Source of the DNA: Mesaphorura yosii
Taxonomy: Eukaryota > Arthropoda > Collembola > Poduromorpha > Tullbergiidae
DNA: 64,000 nucleotides
Assembly (NCBI GenBank): GCA_009869945.1
Contig: WIXG01000077.1
Span: 186,001-250,000, forward strand
Direction of reading: 5' to 3'
Under the pieces are notes generated by a model. It had not been told where the DNA came from, did not search any database, and worked only from the letters and a program-made list of their open reading frames with translations. The translations under genes and the position numbers were made by a program. Below are positions 44,901 to 52,900 of this stretch, piece by piece. Position 1 is the stretch's first letter; each line of letters begins with the position of its first letter.

Positions 44901-47900
44901 ACTGCAAGAAGAAATCAAAGATTCGCCTGAGGAGTTGATGGTGTATCGAGTTGACACAAGTGATGCGATAAATCAAGAGAAGAAAGGCAGCAAGGTTTCC
45001 ACTCAAAGGATCCGAGGAGACACGCAACTTCGAGCCGCATCTTGGCTTGGATTCGTAAATCACTGTTGTTGTTGTTGTTGCTCGTCTCGTTTCCTTTGTC
45101 TTCCACTTTCGTGGAAGACCGAGTACGTCTAGCTTGATGTCAGTGTATTGTATTTCTCTTGGAAACCATGAAGTAAACTTGAAGAAACCCAATAATAAAC
45201 CTTATACGCGGTGTTGAATGCGACGATGTAGTGCACTAGGCACTGAAGACTGTGAGGACTAAGCCAGTACTTGCAACAATAATGTCGTCAACATTCTGGC
45301 TCCAACACAATGCCCGTAGTATATAATACTTATTTAAAATAAATAACCTTTTTACATATTGGAGAAAATGATCATTCATCTTGGCCATCTGTTTTTCTTT
45401 CTCTTCCCATTTTCTTGTCTCAAGGATTTTCTCCGTGGCGCAGAGTGTATTTGGGTTTACCGCACCTTAACTTCCTTTATGCCAGTGCCATTATGGTGCA
45501 CTTATAAATTCCAATGTCGCTGCTCTGCTTGGTTTAAGCACATGGAAATGATCTCTTGGCTTGGTAGTGTGTCAGAGTCCTTGCCAGCTATGAATCCAGT
45601 GTCGTCGTCCTTTCTCTCTCGTGTTCAAAGCCAAAGCCAACTACCCCATTATCATTATAATATTATATGGAGAATTCATTCCGTAAAATGTGACTAAGGT
45701 TTTACTCTAATCTGACAACAAAATTAATCATTTGCCTTTCTTCCTCGCCTCCTAAGCCTAGTCACCGAGCTTCTATTCCATCGTCTTTTGCTATTTTCGG
45801 CAGCAACACGGCACAAGTCCTTCCAAAACTGAAACTTGGGTTGAAAGAGTTGAAAACTGGATCTATTATGGTAGCAGTAATCTCAAATATTTAATCATTC
45901 AATGAAAGACTCGTAATGCCCACCAACTCACTTAGTTTTATCATTATTAACGCAGAGTGCAAATTTGAAAATGTCTTGAACAGTTGCGAACATGTCACGG
46001 CGTCGACAGTCGACACACACCACATTAAACGGGGCTAAAATATATTTGCAGCGGGTCTAATACTTTGTTATTGATGCTCTTTGAACTTGCACAAATTATA
46101 ATTCAAAGCAAGGTGATGAATGATGTGCGTGCTTTATGACATGTGCTGACAACAGAACTGCCAAATGAAATGATATGAGAACATGATTGCAATCACGAAA
46201 ACAATTATAATCTCGGTCAACAAAGTTCGGCTCAGTGATTGTGATTATAGCTGTCATTAGACGTTGACTATGTCACAGACACAAAGGCAGGATATTGTAG
46301 TCAACAAAACAAAACAGGAAAGAGTCAGTTGTGCGTGTCCTCACAGACTGCGAGCGAGATTGAAGCTAAAACGATTTTAATAACTTACAGGAAATGTGAC
46401 CAGAAGCGCAAACAAAGGGATTAAATTTCATGCTCCACATTCAGGTCGGCAATTAGGTCAATATTTATTAGCCAAGAATTGTCAAGATTGCTTTTGCAGA
46501 CGTCGTTCATAGACGCATGGACATTGAGCAAAAGGCCATTATTGGTTCACATTCAATTTATTTCATTTTGCGCCAATGTAAAAGGTGAAAGTGACAAAAT
46601 TGTGTCTTATGGAAGAGTTCTCAGATATTGTTTTCTCGATTTAAGAAAAGCGTGCATCAATTCTTCGAATTCAAACAAACCAGTATACTCAAATGAAATT
46701 AGATTTACAATTCAATCTTATCAGTTTTATATTTGAAAATATTTGGTAAGGTAAAGAATCTGCGTGTCGACACACGGAATGCGAAAATCACGCTCTGAGC
46801 ACGGAGAAATAGAAAATACGGCAATATGCTTTGATAATGGAACGCAATTGTTGGATTATTTACACCTTTACTCCATTCCAACCGTTCTTTATGGTTAAAA
46901 TGTGTTACACTCACGAACAATAAAACTGCGACATTACAACGGGTACAAAGAAATGGTTAATTTTGTCCAATTTAATAATGCAAACGGTACAATTTTGGCA
47001 ACATTCATTGTAGTGCAAATGAATAGAAATTATTATGAGCAACATGCTGGGGGAAATGAACTTGTTCACTAGTTCACTGCTAACTTCAGACTTCCATGTC
47101 ATTACCGAGAAAGCACAAACCGAGAAAGTCTCAATCGAGAAGCCAAGACCGAGAATCTTGGACCGAGACGGGCATGAATCGAGAAAGGCATGAACAGCGA
47201 GAAGCATGAAAAGGACAAATGAAGTAACAAAGTCGTCAGAAACTAAGCTACAAATATTCAGAAAACATGACAAAAATGTTATATTAAACGAAAGATATGT
47301 GCGATTCCAGTCAGATAGTTTTTTTTTGAAATGGTACCGAACTTGTCAAGTAGGTTATTCAGTCTTTTCTTATTCACGATATTTGAGATGTCTAGCCGGT
47401 GGTTGCAAACCCGGTGCCGGTTGGTTTAAACGGAAAATAGTGTGATCTTTGCAACGAACCTGTTTCTTGCACAAAGGCTGAGAAAGGCATATGAGGCCTT
47501 CAGCCTAGGCAGCTGAGGCTGCCTGCTGGCTCGACTGAGAGACCAGCGCTAATGCCGACAGTGCGTTCGGATTAGCATTTTAAGATAAGGGATCCGATAT
47601 CCTTGTAAATAGTTGAGTATGAGACTCAGAAGTTCAAAAGAAGGTTTAGAGAGAATAGGTCAGTAATTGTGGTTCGTTAGCTTAGATGGTAGAGCTATCG
47701 GGGCCAATCCGAGCGACACGGGTTCGAATCTGGTACGAGTCACTTAATTTTTACTCTTTTCCTTCATCCTGTTCTTTTTTCAGTACGTCTATGAATTTCC
47801 ACAGGCTGGAATGATCAGCACGAAGTAATGGAGAGGAGTGTCTAAAATTACAGACTGCACGACAAAGAGAATGTGGAAGGGCTTATCAATACATTTGATG

Positions 47901-49961
47901 CAAATCTTTTTCAACTGAGACGACTAGGAAATCATTGAAGGTAAACAAAGGAGTACATGCTTCTCGCTGTTCACATTTTTCTCGATTCATGCCCTTCTCG
48001 GTTTGGTTTTCTCGATTGTGACTTTCTCGGTAATGACCTGCTACGACTTTAGAAGCATTATTTGTTCAGGTGCTGTTGCAGCGGCATTTTGGGTTAAAAA
48101 TCCGAGGATGACTTTTAGTGCTGTTTTCAGGCACGAAGGGAGTTAATGCACAAGGTTTTTCGTCGGTCCTGAATAATGGAGAAAGTTCGCCTGACGACAT
48201 TCGCCGTCCTGCTAGAAGCTATGTTTATGAATATTGGATTTGTTTAATGGACGCATTATTAATAGCGTGAGAGAAATTCGGCAATGGCTATGAAGCATGG
48301 AGGAACAATGACAATGCAGTACAATAAAAATCGATTGGTGAGAATTATGATATCAATTACGTTTCAGAGTTAACGTCAGGTACAATTTATTATGCAAATA
48401 TAAAGCTCCGCTCACTCAGCACATTTTACCCGACAGAGCACAGTGACAGAGCCCTATGCTGTATTGTGTTATGAGTATTTAATGCTCTTACTCATTTTCT
48501 GCCAACTATAAAAAACAGATGGGACTCTTACCAAAGCATGCAAGACCACGCTGAGCTGGGACACACTTCCAAGTCAAAGTCATATTTTTAAGTATTTCCT
48601 AAACTTTTTAAATCTCTTTCTTGGCTGCCATCTTTATGGCTTATATTTGAGAAGGAGAAAAATTATGTCATGACTCAGATTTAGGTGTCTTTTAAAAGTG
48701 GAAAGTTTGTTGTTTATTGGTAGGAAACTTATAGGCAGAGTAAACATAAATAAAAGTCGAGTAGGTCCACACTTTCCCTTTCATTAGCAGTGCCGGCACC
48801 AAGTGATGACCGAAGAAAGTGCAAGTTTTTCCTGGTCCCAAGTCCGTAATTAAGAACTACGAACTTCTAAACTAAATACAAGCACTTCAGCAATAGGCTT
48901 TAATGCTTCAGTGTCGTGGGCCAGACAGGCCGCCGACTTTGTTGAAAGTGAACTTGTACATGAGTCCATGTTTACGCTTTACTTATACTTTGCAAAGTAA
49001 ATACACTCCGAGGGCTTATCCAGTTGTATCGAAAAGAAGGCACCGAGGCGTTGGTTTACCGTGAGTAAAGTATCTGACTAAAATTATAATTTTGCACATG
49101 ATCAAGCAAAATTAAACCTTGCTTTCCTTCCGTACAGCATGCAGTACAAAACTTGCCTTCTGCCGCCTTCCTGTAATTCACTAATCGCTAATCGGATTCC
49201 GCCCTACGTCAATCAAGCGTGCGTACTTTGCTGGCCAGCGTTACTTAGGGCCTAGTAAAATGAAATGTGTTGCAAAGAACAAGAAATCACATACCTGAGG
49301 AGGACGACGGAAGAACGGCATTATTGGAAGTGATGGCGGGTGTCACAACTGGTGACAGCAGACAGAGAGTGAGAACGATTATGGAGATGATATCACTTTT
49401 CACAAAACTAATTTGACACCTGACACGAGCCCATAACAAAGGGAGTAGTCGCGGTAGCAGTCCGTGTCTATGAAATAATGAGGAACATTTGGAGTCGTAG
49501 GAACCATTAACGCAAAAATCGAACTGGCTTCCCTCGGGCTGCCTCGATATGCATTGTTCGCTTCTTCTCACTAATCGTATTACTTGTTGACATAAAGTGT
49601 GCCATGAAGAATGGAGGAGGTTTATTATCAGCAACGGCGTTAAGAGTATTGACGAGGAGCGATACTTCAATCGGATTACTTTATTGGGGCAAATTTGATG
49701 CTGAGTTTCTTTGTCGGGAAAACAATTTGAGCTTTGCAGTCGAGCTTGTTTGCTGTCAGCTGAGAGTTGACATTTTTTCTTGCACAGCTTAATTTTTTGA
49801 TGTTGCTCATTTTGCTGCGTGATTTCCCTTCTCCGGTCATGGTCGTAATTCGGATAGTGACTGTAATCTGGTGGGTGTGAGGCTGTCATTCTCTCTAGAC
49901 TTGATTCCACTGCGACTACCGATGCTTCTGGTCCGACGACAAAATTATACTTCGCTTGCAT
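2702..49961 (-). CDS. side-like: Sidestep-like Ig-superfamily receptor, 14 exons, 3' end missing
   Basis: This is a cell-surface recognition protein of the arthropod Sidestep family; in Drosophila these are ligands or receptors for Beaten-path proteins in motor-axon guidance and synaptic matching. Fourteen minus-strand exons join with matching phases at GT-AG introns. Approximate order, counting from the ATG at 49961: signal segment 193-210, Ig1 228-338, Ig2 339-443, Ig3 444-542, Ig4 543-639, Ig5 640-744, FN3 745-847. Family hallmarks include YSLD after the Ig1 tryptophan, YRCRVDFR, DVYFEC, YAP-C at the Ig4/Ig5 join, and FDGGLPQ plus YAVNRKGRS in FN3. Every Ig domain keeps its cysteine pair. 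The membrane segment and tail were not found and should lie left of the window. The family is large in arthropods, so I name the family and not an orthologue of one Drosophila gene. Confidence 0.93.
3002..3099 (-). CDS. side-like: Side-like exon 13: FN3 first part
   Basis: Phase 1 in and phase 0 out, acceptor TCTGTTTCAG. It encodes DVPQPVENCSIVNRTSTSVE, then LTCEPGFDGGLPQ. NCSIVNRTS and C-x-PGFDGGLPQ are the classic start of the Side FN3 domain, with its own cysteine pair. The donor is the weak GTATTC; reading through it gives only a short nonsense tail, and splicing to exon 14 restores the domain. Confidence 0.94.
3100..6861. other. Side-like intron 12 (3.76 kb)
   Basis: Intron sequence between the Ig5 and FN3 exons. 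I see no coding signal on either strand. It contains a purine-rich stretch near 5085-5140 and an imperfect GAT-type trinucleotide run at about 5958-5995. No mobile element ends were recognised. Confidence 0.7.
6862..7176 (-). CDS. side-like: Side-like exon 12: complete Ig5
   Basis: At 315 nt this is the largest internal exon, phase 1 in and out, acceptor GTTCATTCCAG, donor GTTAGTTTC. With the split codon it opens Y-APAC and encodes MEDVRINCEMDALPDNLKFH, then SLLSYHVKNENDFGTLLC and FASNSIGTAERPCIYQLVPA. It carries Ig5 whole. Besides the canonical pair (INC, LLC) it has the family's extra cysteines APAC and RPCIYQ. N-DFGTLLC-ASN-IG is a clear Side match. Confidence 0.96.
7177..9285. other. Side-like introns 10 and 11 around exon 11
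   Basis: Apart from exon 11 (7572-7731) this stretch is two introns of 395 and 1554 bp. There is a T10 run near 7871. No other coding or repeat structure was recognised. Confidence 0.7.
7572..7731 (-). CDS. side-like: Side-like exon 11: Ig4 second half
   Basis: Phase 0 in and phase 1 out, acceptor TCTCACCCAG, donor GTAAGTTG. It encodes GAILHHNQSAGIILSNQSLV, then GNYSCRAVNQQGIGYSNEVL. It completes the family motif in which W-x-HN at the end of exon 10 is followed by N-x-x-x-G-I-I-x-SNQSLVLQ, and supplies the second Ig4 cysteine. Two NQS and one NYS sequon are possible N-glycosylation sites. Confidence 0.96.
9286..9416 (-). CDS. side-like: Side-like exon 10: Ig4 first half
   Basis: Phase 1 in and phase 0 out, acceptor TCCTTTCTAG, donor GTAAGTTC. 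It encodes SPVLTLRMGSSLNPKDIKEN, then DDVYFECSIKSNPPIQKLLW and YHN. The run SLNP-x-x-I-x-E-x-DDVYFEC is one of the strongest Side signatures in the window. Confidence 0.96.
9417..16281. other. Side-like intron 9 (6.9 kb)
   Basis: A large intron between Ig3 and Ig4 exons. Short open frames occur on both strands but none has recognisable domains or matching splice sites. There is an A10 run near 15255 and a short GAA run near 14785. Nothing else seen. Confidence 0.65.
16282..16426 (-). CDS. side-like: Side-like exon 9: Ig3 second half
   Basis: Phase 0 in and phase 1 out, acceptor CTTCATATAG, donor GTAAGTC. It encodes SVSRLSLIPTASLDGQRLMC, then RSENPLLPGSAIEDSWRLKVV. The D-G-x-x-L-x-C-R-x-EN-P core gives the second Ig3 cysteine and matches the family's 'L-C-RA-N-P' pattern. 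Confidence 0.94.
17544..17695 (-). CDS. side-like: Side-like exon 8: Ig3 first half
   Basis: Phase 1 in and phase 0 out, acceptor TTGTTTTCAG, donor GTTAGTCG. It encodes LRPLTVSLL, then YEIICESWGSHPAPQITFW and LDSQELKGGKAE. First cysteine and tryptophan of Ig3 are present; the C-x-S-x-GS-x-PAP-x-ITFW pattern is diagnostic for the third Ig domain of Side proteins. Confidence 0.95.
19207..19869 (+). other. Unexplained 220-codon open frame in an intron
   Basis: An ATG-initiated open frame of 220 residues runs antisense inside an intron of the Side-like gene. The protein is basic to neutral, has several cysteines and one mildly hydrophobic stretch (MLYLCLVFACSHGV), and resembles no family I know. 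A frame this long is not expected by chance at this base composition, and the stretch is not strongly pyrimidine-biased. No promoter, poly(A) signal or convincing splice partner was recognised. It may be chance, an old insertion or a nested gene. Confidence 0.2.
20212..20415 (-). CDS. side-like: Side-like exon 7: Ig2 second half
   Basis: Phase 1 in and out. It encodes GNPSPRVHWYLNDELVDSS, then ISVPNIQRSHHRARLACRAF and PPISKTVTIELN. It contains the Ig2 tryptophan (VHWYL) and second cysteine (RLACRA). The NPSPRVxWY motif is typical of this domain in Side and related Ig receptors. Confidence 0.95.
20416..21222. other. Side-like intron 6 with a small hairpin
   Basis: An 807-bp intron between the two Ig2 exons. 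It has no coding signal. It holds an inverted repeat at 20756-20798, listed separately. Confidence 0.75.
20756..20798. repeat. Inverted repeat with 8-nt loop
   Basis: The arms GTTCTGTGAAGCTGT (20756-20770) and ACAGCTTCACAG plus CACAGAAC (20779-20798) pair over 15 bp, with a five-base bulge on the 3' side and loop GCAACAGT. The stem is too short for a typical miRNA precursor, and flanks do not extend the pairing. Confidence 0.6.
21223..21333 (-). CDS. side-like: Side-like exon 6: Ig2 first half
   Basis: Phase 1 in and out, acceptor TTTTTTGCAG, donor GTAAGCTC. It encodes VPPDEPLIYENMG, then EVGPFREGSTLELTCIVRGG. The PP-x-P-I linker starts the second Ig domain, and LELTC supplies its first cysteine. 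Confidence 0.93.
21334..24493. other. Side-like intron 5 (3.2 kb)
   Basis: Intron between Ig1 and Ig2 exons. Bases 22560-22880 are purine-rich on the plus strand (GAAGAA, GATGATGA), and 22900-23140 are pyrimidine-rich. A 245-codon plus-strand frame spans 22799-23536 (separate entry). Nothing else recognised. Confidence 0.65.
22799..23536 (+). other. Unexplained 245-codon open frame in an intron
   Basis: This is the longest open frame in the window, antisense in intron 5 of the Side-like gene. Its first half lies in purine- then pyrimidine-rich DNA, where stop codons are naturally scarce, and reads as low-complexity Leu/Ser/Phe sequence. The stretch from about 23150 (RICFNGTEKVIQP, then LECRIWAK) follows a passable acceptor, CGATAACGCAG. 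It looks faintly like an extracellular domain, but I cannot assign it. Most likely compositional chance. Confidence 0.18.
24494..24537 (-). CDS. side-like: Side-like exon 5: last Ig1 strand
   Basis: A 44-nt exon, phase 2 in and phase 1 out, with acceptor TTTTGCAG and donor GTAAGTGG. It encodes NSPSRETRLNLTVV, the G strand of Ig1 (family pattern RN-S-TRN-x-NLTV). It is separated from exon 4 by a short 185-bp intron. Confidence 0.9.
24723..24887 (-). CDS. side-like: Side-like exon 4: Ig1 second half
   Basis: Phase 2 in and out. It encodes SLDIRGKPFSGAKHW, then a strand with GKRAHFRT, PAKLVVEGV and SDQGIYRCRVDFR. The D-x-G-x-Y-x-C motif supplies the second Ig1 cysteine, and YRCRVDFR is highly conserved in Side proteins. 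The donor reads AG|GTTCGT, weaker than most in this gene. Confidence 0.94.
24888..30570. other. Side-like intron 3 (5.7 kb)
   Basis: Intron inside the Ig1 domain. It holds short CAG runs (about 25426-25440) and purine-rich patches (about 26695-26725). No gene, RNA or mobile element recognised. Confidence 0.65.
30571..30673 (-). CDS. side-like: Side-like exon 3: Ig1 first half
   Basis: Phase 1 in, phase 2 out, flanked by ACAG and GTAAGTACGG. It encodes GKTVEMPCGI followed by AVYMVLWFRGDESIPIY, giving the first Ig1 cysteine and the core tryptophan. The LWFR...IPIY pattern, continuing as SLDIRG in the next exon, is the family's signature for this domain. Confidence 0.92.
30777..30812 (-). CDS. 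side-like: Side-like exon 2: 36-nt linker into Ig1
   Basis: A tiny exon, phase 1 in and phase 1 out, between acceptor TTTTGCAG and donor GTAAGTTGG. It encodes ADLSQSIDGVV, the start of the first Ig V-type domain. It was found only by phase matching between exons 1 and 3, and is too short for ORF callers. Its acceptance rests on perfect splice sites and a continuous reading through the join. Confidence 0.82.
33171..33190. repeat. Tandem duplication of a 10-bp unit
   Basis: ACTTGAAGGA occurs twice in direct succession in intron 1 of the Side-like gene. This is probably replication slippage. Confidence 0.8.
45064..45080. repeat. Short GTT microsatellite
   Basis: Five uninterrupted GTT repeats within intron 1 of the Side-like gene. 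Confidence 0.7.
47098..47208 (+). repeat. Left inverted terminal array, about seven CGAGAA units
   Basis: Units in order begin ACCGAGAAAG, ACCGAGAAAG, ATCGAGAAG, ACCGAGAAT, ACCGAGACG, ATCGAGAAAG and ACAGCGAGAAG. Each is followed by a 4-6 nt spacer such as CACAA, TCTCA or GCATGA. Such end arrays often serve as transposase-binding sites in DNA transposons; that role is inferred here. Confidence 0.78.
47502..47606 (+). other. Cluster of three short hairpins inside the TIR element
   Basis: Three consecutive inverted repeats lie upstream of the tRNA-like sequence. The first is GGCAGC-TGAG-GCTGCC, extended by AGCC/GGCT across an internal loop (47502-47530). The second is GCTAATgCCGA with TCGGATTAGC (47548-47576). 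The third is AAGGgAT with ATCCTT (47588-47605). They could form a structured transcript leader or mark an older insertion boundary. Short stems like these can also be chance. Confidence 0.4.
47671..47742 (+). tRNA. tRNA-like cloverleaf, apparent anticodon CCA, probably tRNA-derived
   Basis: These 72 bases fold as a tRNA. Acceptor GGTTCGT pairs with ACGAGTC over all seven positions, two of them wobble. The D stem is GCTT/GAGC and the T loop is TTCGAAT. A-box-like TAGCTTAGATGG and B-box GGTTCGAATC are present, and a T5 run follows at 47748-47752. The anticodon arm ATCGG-GGCCAAT-CCGAG puts CCA (Trp) at 34-36, but position 33 is G instead of U and the outer stem pair is A-G. The T stem has one G-G mismatch. 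It is therefore more likely a decayed or tRNA-derived Pol III unit carried by the element than a working tRNA-Trp gene. Confidence 0.5.
47956..48037 (-). repeat. Right inverted terminal array, about five CGAGAA units
   Basis: Read on the minus strand from 48037 it gives GTCATTACCGAGAAAG, then ATCGAGAAAA, ACCGAGAAGG, ATCGAGAAAA and ACAGCGAGAAGCATG. It aligns with the left array if two middle units of the left copy are skipped, so unit number has changed in one end by gain or loss. Confidence 0.78.
49295..49961 (-). CDS. side-like: Side-like exon 1: N-terminal extension and signal segment
   Basis: This is the putative first coding exon. It ends TCCTCAG before donor GTATGTG in phase 1, which fits the next exon exactly (Gly-Ala-Asp across the join). 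The hydrophobic run SIIVLTLCLLSPVVTPAI near the 3' end looks like a signal peptide or signal anchor. The frame stays open back to a stop at 49992-49994. In-frame ATGs lie at 49961 (A at -3) and 49889; the first is used here. About 190 residues precede the signal, rich in charged residues, Gln and Cys, which is unusually long. Part of it may be 5' UTR, or the start may be on an upstream exon. The signal end is secure; the start is not. Confidence 0.68.
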
Positions 49962-52900
49962 GTTCGTCTGTTGTATTTGCTGTAGCTTCACTTACAGGGC
50001 TCTGATCATCAAAGTGTTCCGAACGGTCGACTTCTTGTAATTATCGATCTACATTTCCTGGATTGTTGTTGTAATTTAGAATTGAGAGCAGAAAAGAGCA
50101 TCTGATCCTGCAAAACACAATGAAATATAGTGTTAAAACGAGGCGGCAGTGTTCTGGGTGCGGTGAAGACGTCTATTTCACACTTTCACGATTGATTACA
50201 TTTTTCTTCATGTCTTGTTCAAGCCCCGCTTTTCCCTTGTGTCAGAGTTTTGCTTTCGTGCGGGTTTCCTGACCTTTCAAATTCTTTCCTTGTTATTTTT
50301 GGCTCGTCCTCCTTTCTCTAAGCTCATGCAAAAGCTGTCTTCACGCTTCTATTGTAGTATTTTCACAGGGATCAATAATGTACAGTGTACACACAGCCAA
50401 GTCTTCAATACAATGAATGAAATTGCTATTTGTAAATATTTACAGAATAAACGCAGTGTCTTCGCTTCGTCTTCGTCCTGCTTTCACCACCCACGTTTTC
50501 TTAGTTAGAGTTAATATTAGTTTCTTATTTTGCAGTTCAGTTCGGGTGTTTTCATACTTACTGTGGCTTATAAAGTAATTTCATTGAGCCAAAATTCAGG
50601 AATCACGAATGGCTAATCTGCCGTTAAGTTACTCGACTAATCCAATCCACCCTTGGCACACACTTGGCTTATTCAAGCCACTAGGCAAATAATTGAGAGA
50701 CTTCAGTGCGGTCAGTGTTTCAGAGGCGCTTAATGTACTAAACGGGCGTGTGCCGAGAATGGATTGAGTCCCCGGCTTATTTGCCGGTCCCCACCTTGCC
50801 TTGTCTTGCCTAGAGAATAATTTATAGAAAAATGATATACAGCTTAATTTCTTCGAGCTTATGTACAAAAGACGCGGACCGACTGCTGATTTTATTCGCT
50901 GCGCTTTCACTCCTGGAAAACCACGAAACACATGTCAAAATGCTCTGATGCTCTGGATGACGAAGCTGCACCGACTGTGGCTTATGAGAGCACGAGTGAA
51001 AGTGCCCATCTAGTAAAATCTATATGATATATATTTTACTCGGGTGCCACACAGATGCTTCCTCTCATACATTATTATTATCGTTATTACTATTATTATG
51101 ATTACTCTGGGCTCCGTTGTTACGTGTTCAACGCGTACCGTACGGACGCTGCACACAAGTGACACTTGTAAACAACGAAACAGTGAAAGCAGTGCATGAA
51201 CGCGTAACCTCGCTTCCTTTCCTGGTGCGCAGTTGCTCGAACTAGACTCTCGGACTTTGGTGCGATTCATTTTGTCAAAGTACAATGCACAACGCGCACT
51301 CACGTTTGTACTTTTAATACTTGGCCTGGCTTGTAGAAGTCCACGAGAGTTGTTCGGACTAGCCAGCAGATATTATTTATATTTTACAACAGGAAAACCA
51401 AAGCCAAGCCATCGCACATAGTAATCATATGTTTGTTCTTATTCTTACCCCAAGAGAATCGACGACAACGGAAGATTAATACTCCGACTTGTGGCCACGA
51501 AAGCCAGCACACAGTTTCACTGGCTATTTAGTTGCCTGTAGTCTGTCTGTACACTCTCAGTCAGTGTTCTGTTGCAATATTAATGCTAACAATATTCGTA
51601 AAAGTTATTAAAAACGAGTTGTGGCTGGTTTTGCAACGGCGTGGCGGTGTAATTTTGTTGGCCGCTGCTCTGTTTTTTGTACACACTTGTGTCTATTGTA
51701 ACAGCGACGGGACATTGATGGATAGATTCTTATTTACAACACACAATGTGCACTGGCTAATGCATTGGAGCTATTTTTCCTTGTAAAATGGGAAAAAGTT
51801 TTGTTATTCTCAACAGCAACAGAAACAGCAATGGTCCTTTTGTTGAACGCCACGTGAAGTGGTGTTAGTACAATGTACAATGTCCATTTATAAGGAAGAA
51901 GGGTATGTAAGGCCAAGTCCACCGGCCACGTCCACATCCTACACGACGCACGAGACGGTGAATGTCTGTGTACGCACTTACGCACGGCGCAGCACATTCA
52001 ACTGGAAATATGGGTTAAACTTGGGTGCAATCCTGTAAACAATATTTCAACTTGTCTCTGCGACGTGACTTTCACCAAAGACTTCGCTTTGTCCATGCTC
52101 AAGTGTGTGATTATTACTTTCTTGTTTGAATGATGTGTACTGTTGAAATGTGACGTTTCGGAAAAGAAGCTCTGGTTTCTGTTATGTTGATATTCACGAC
52201 TGTCACTTTCGCTTTGCGGTTGCAGCTTGAACAAAATGTCAATCAATGTAACGAAGTTTGCTCATTTCTTCAGGGCACCTATAATTTTGAGCACATGTGT
52301 GTGAACTGTACAGTACGCGGGGGCGATGGGAAAAGTTACGGGAAAGAGTTAAGGACCTGCTCTGAATACTGGCGAGGTTATTTACGCCGATAATTTAGTC
52401 AATACACACACAACACTTTTCCACTCGCGAATTTTAAAGTGGAAAAGAGACTCACAATTCTTCCGATATTTCTGCGTATTTGACACAAATTATTATTGGA
52501 TTCAATGTGGAAAAGTTATTGTGCTGACGAAGCAATTGTCCGCGGATATGTATTACACGGCAATAATAATAAATTTGGAGAAATGCAACAATTTGCACGT
52601 TTCTGCGTTTTGCCGCTGGATATGTGTTGTAGGCTCGGTGTGAGACGACGCGTACGCGGTGCACGATACTCGCTGTGTCGAACTGCGAATGAGATGTGTC
52701 ATGTACGAACTCAAACTCTCAACTCCACAGGAAAAGTGTGAACATCGAGACTCTTGTACCGAAATTTCCTCTCAACCGGTTCACCAGCCAGCTTTCCGAC
52801 CCTCCTGCATTGACTTTGCGTGGTACGGCAAGAAGTCTACACCACCAATGCCACTAGCTGGCCGTGAAGGAAAGCAAAAGTTGTACTCTGTAACATGTTT

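Larger units (their letters stand above)
47098..48037. mobile_element. 940-bp TIR element with repeat arrays and a tRNA-like insert
   Basis: A non-autonomous DNA element. Both ends start GTCATTACCGAGAAAG facing inward and continue as imperfect tandem units of about 15 bp built around CGAGAA. The innermost unit on each side is AGCGAGAAGCATG. The left end has about seven units (111 bp) and the right about five (82 bp), so the arrays are inverted to each other. No protein-coding capacity was seen. The interior holds a cluster of short hairpins (47500-47606) and a tRNA-like cloverleaf. No clean target duplication is adjacent; CTGCTA occurs 21 bp left and directly right of the element, which is weak. 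The superfamily is unknown to me. Confidence 0.72.
30813..49294. other. Side-like intron 1 (18.5 kb)
   Basis: A long first intron, typical of guidance-receptor genes, where enhancers often sit. It contains a 10-bp tandem duplication at 33171-33190 (ACTTGAAGGA twice), a short GTT run at 45064-45080 and the 940-bp repeat-array element at 47098-48037. No other coding exon fits: exons 1 and 2 join directly in phase. Minor open frames (for example 38502-38948 plus) match nothing. Confidence 0.65.

Noticed and set aside
47077-48058. CTGCTA-containing 21-bp stretches on both sides of the repeat-array element as a long target duplication
   Set aside because: The left copy ends at the element and the right copy begins at it, but beyond CTGCTA and CAT they match poorly without gaps, so I do not call a duplication.
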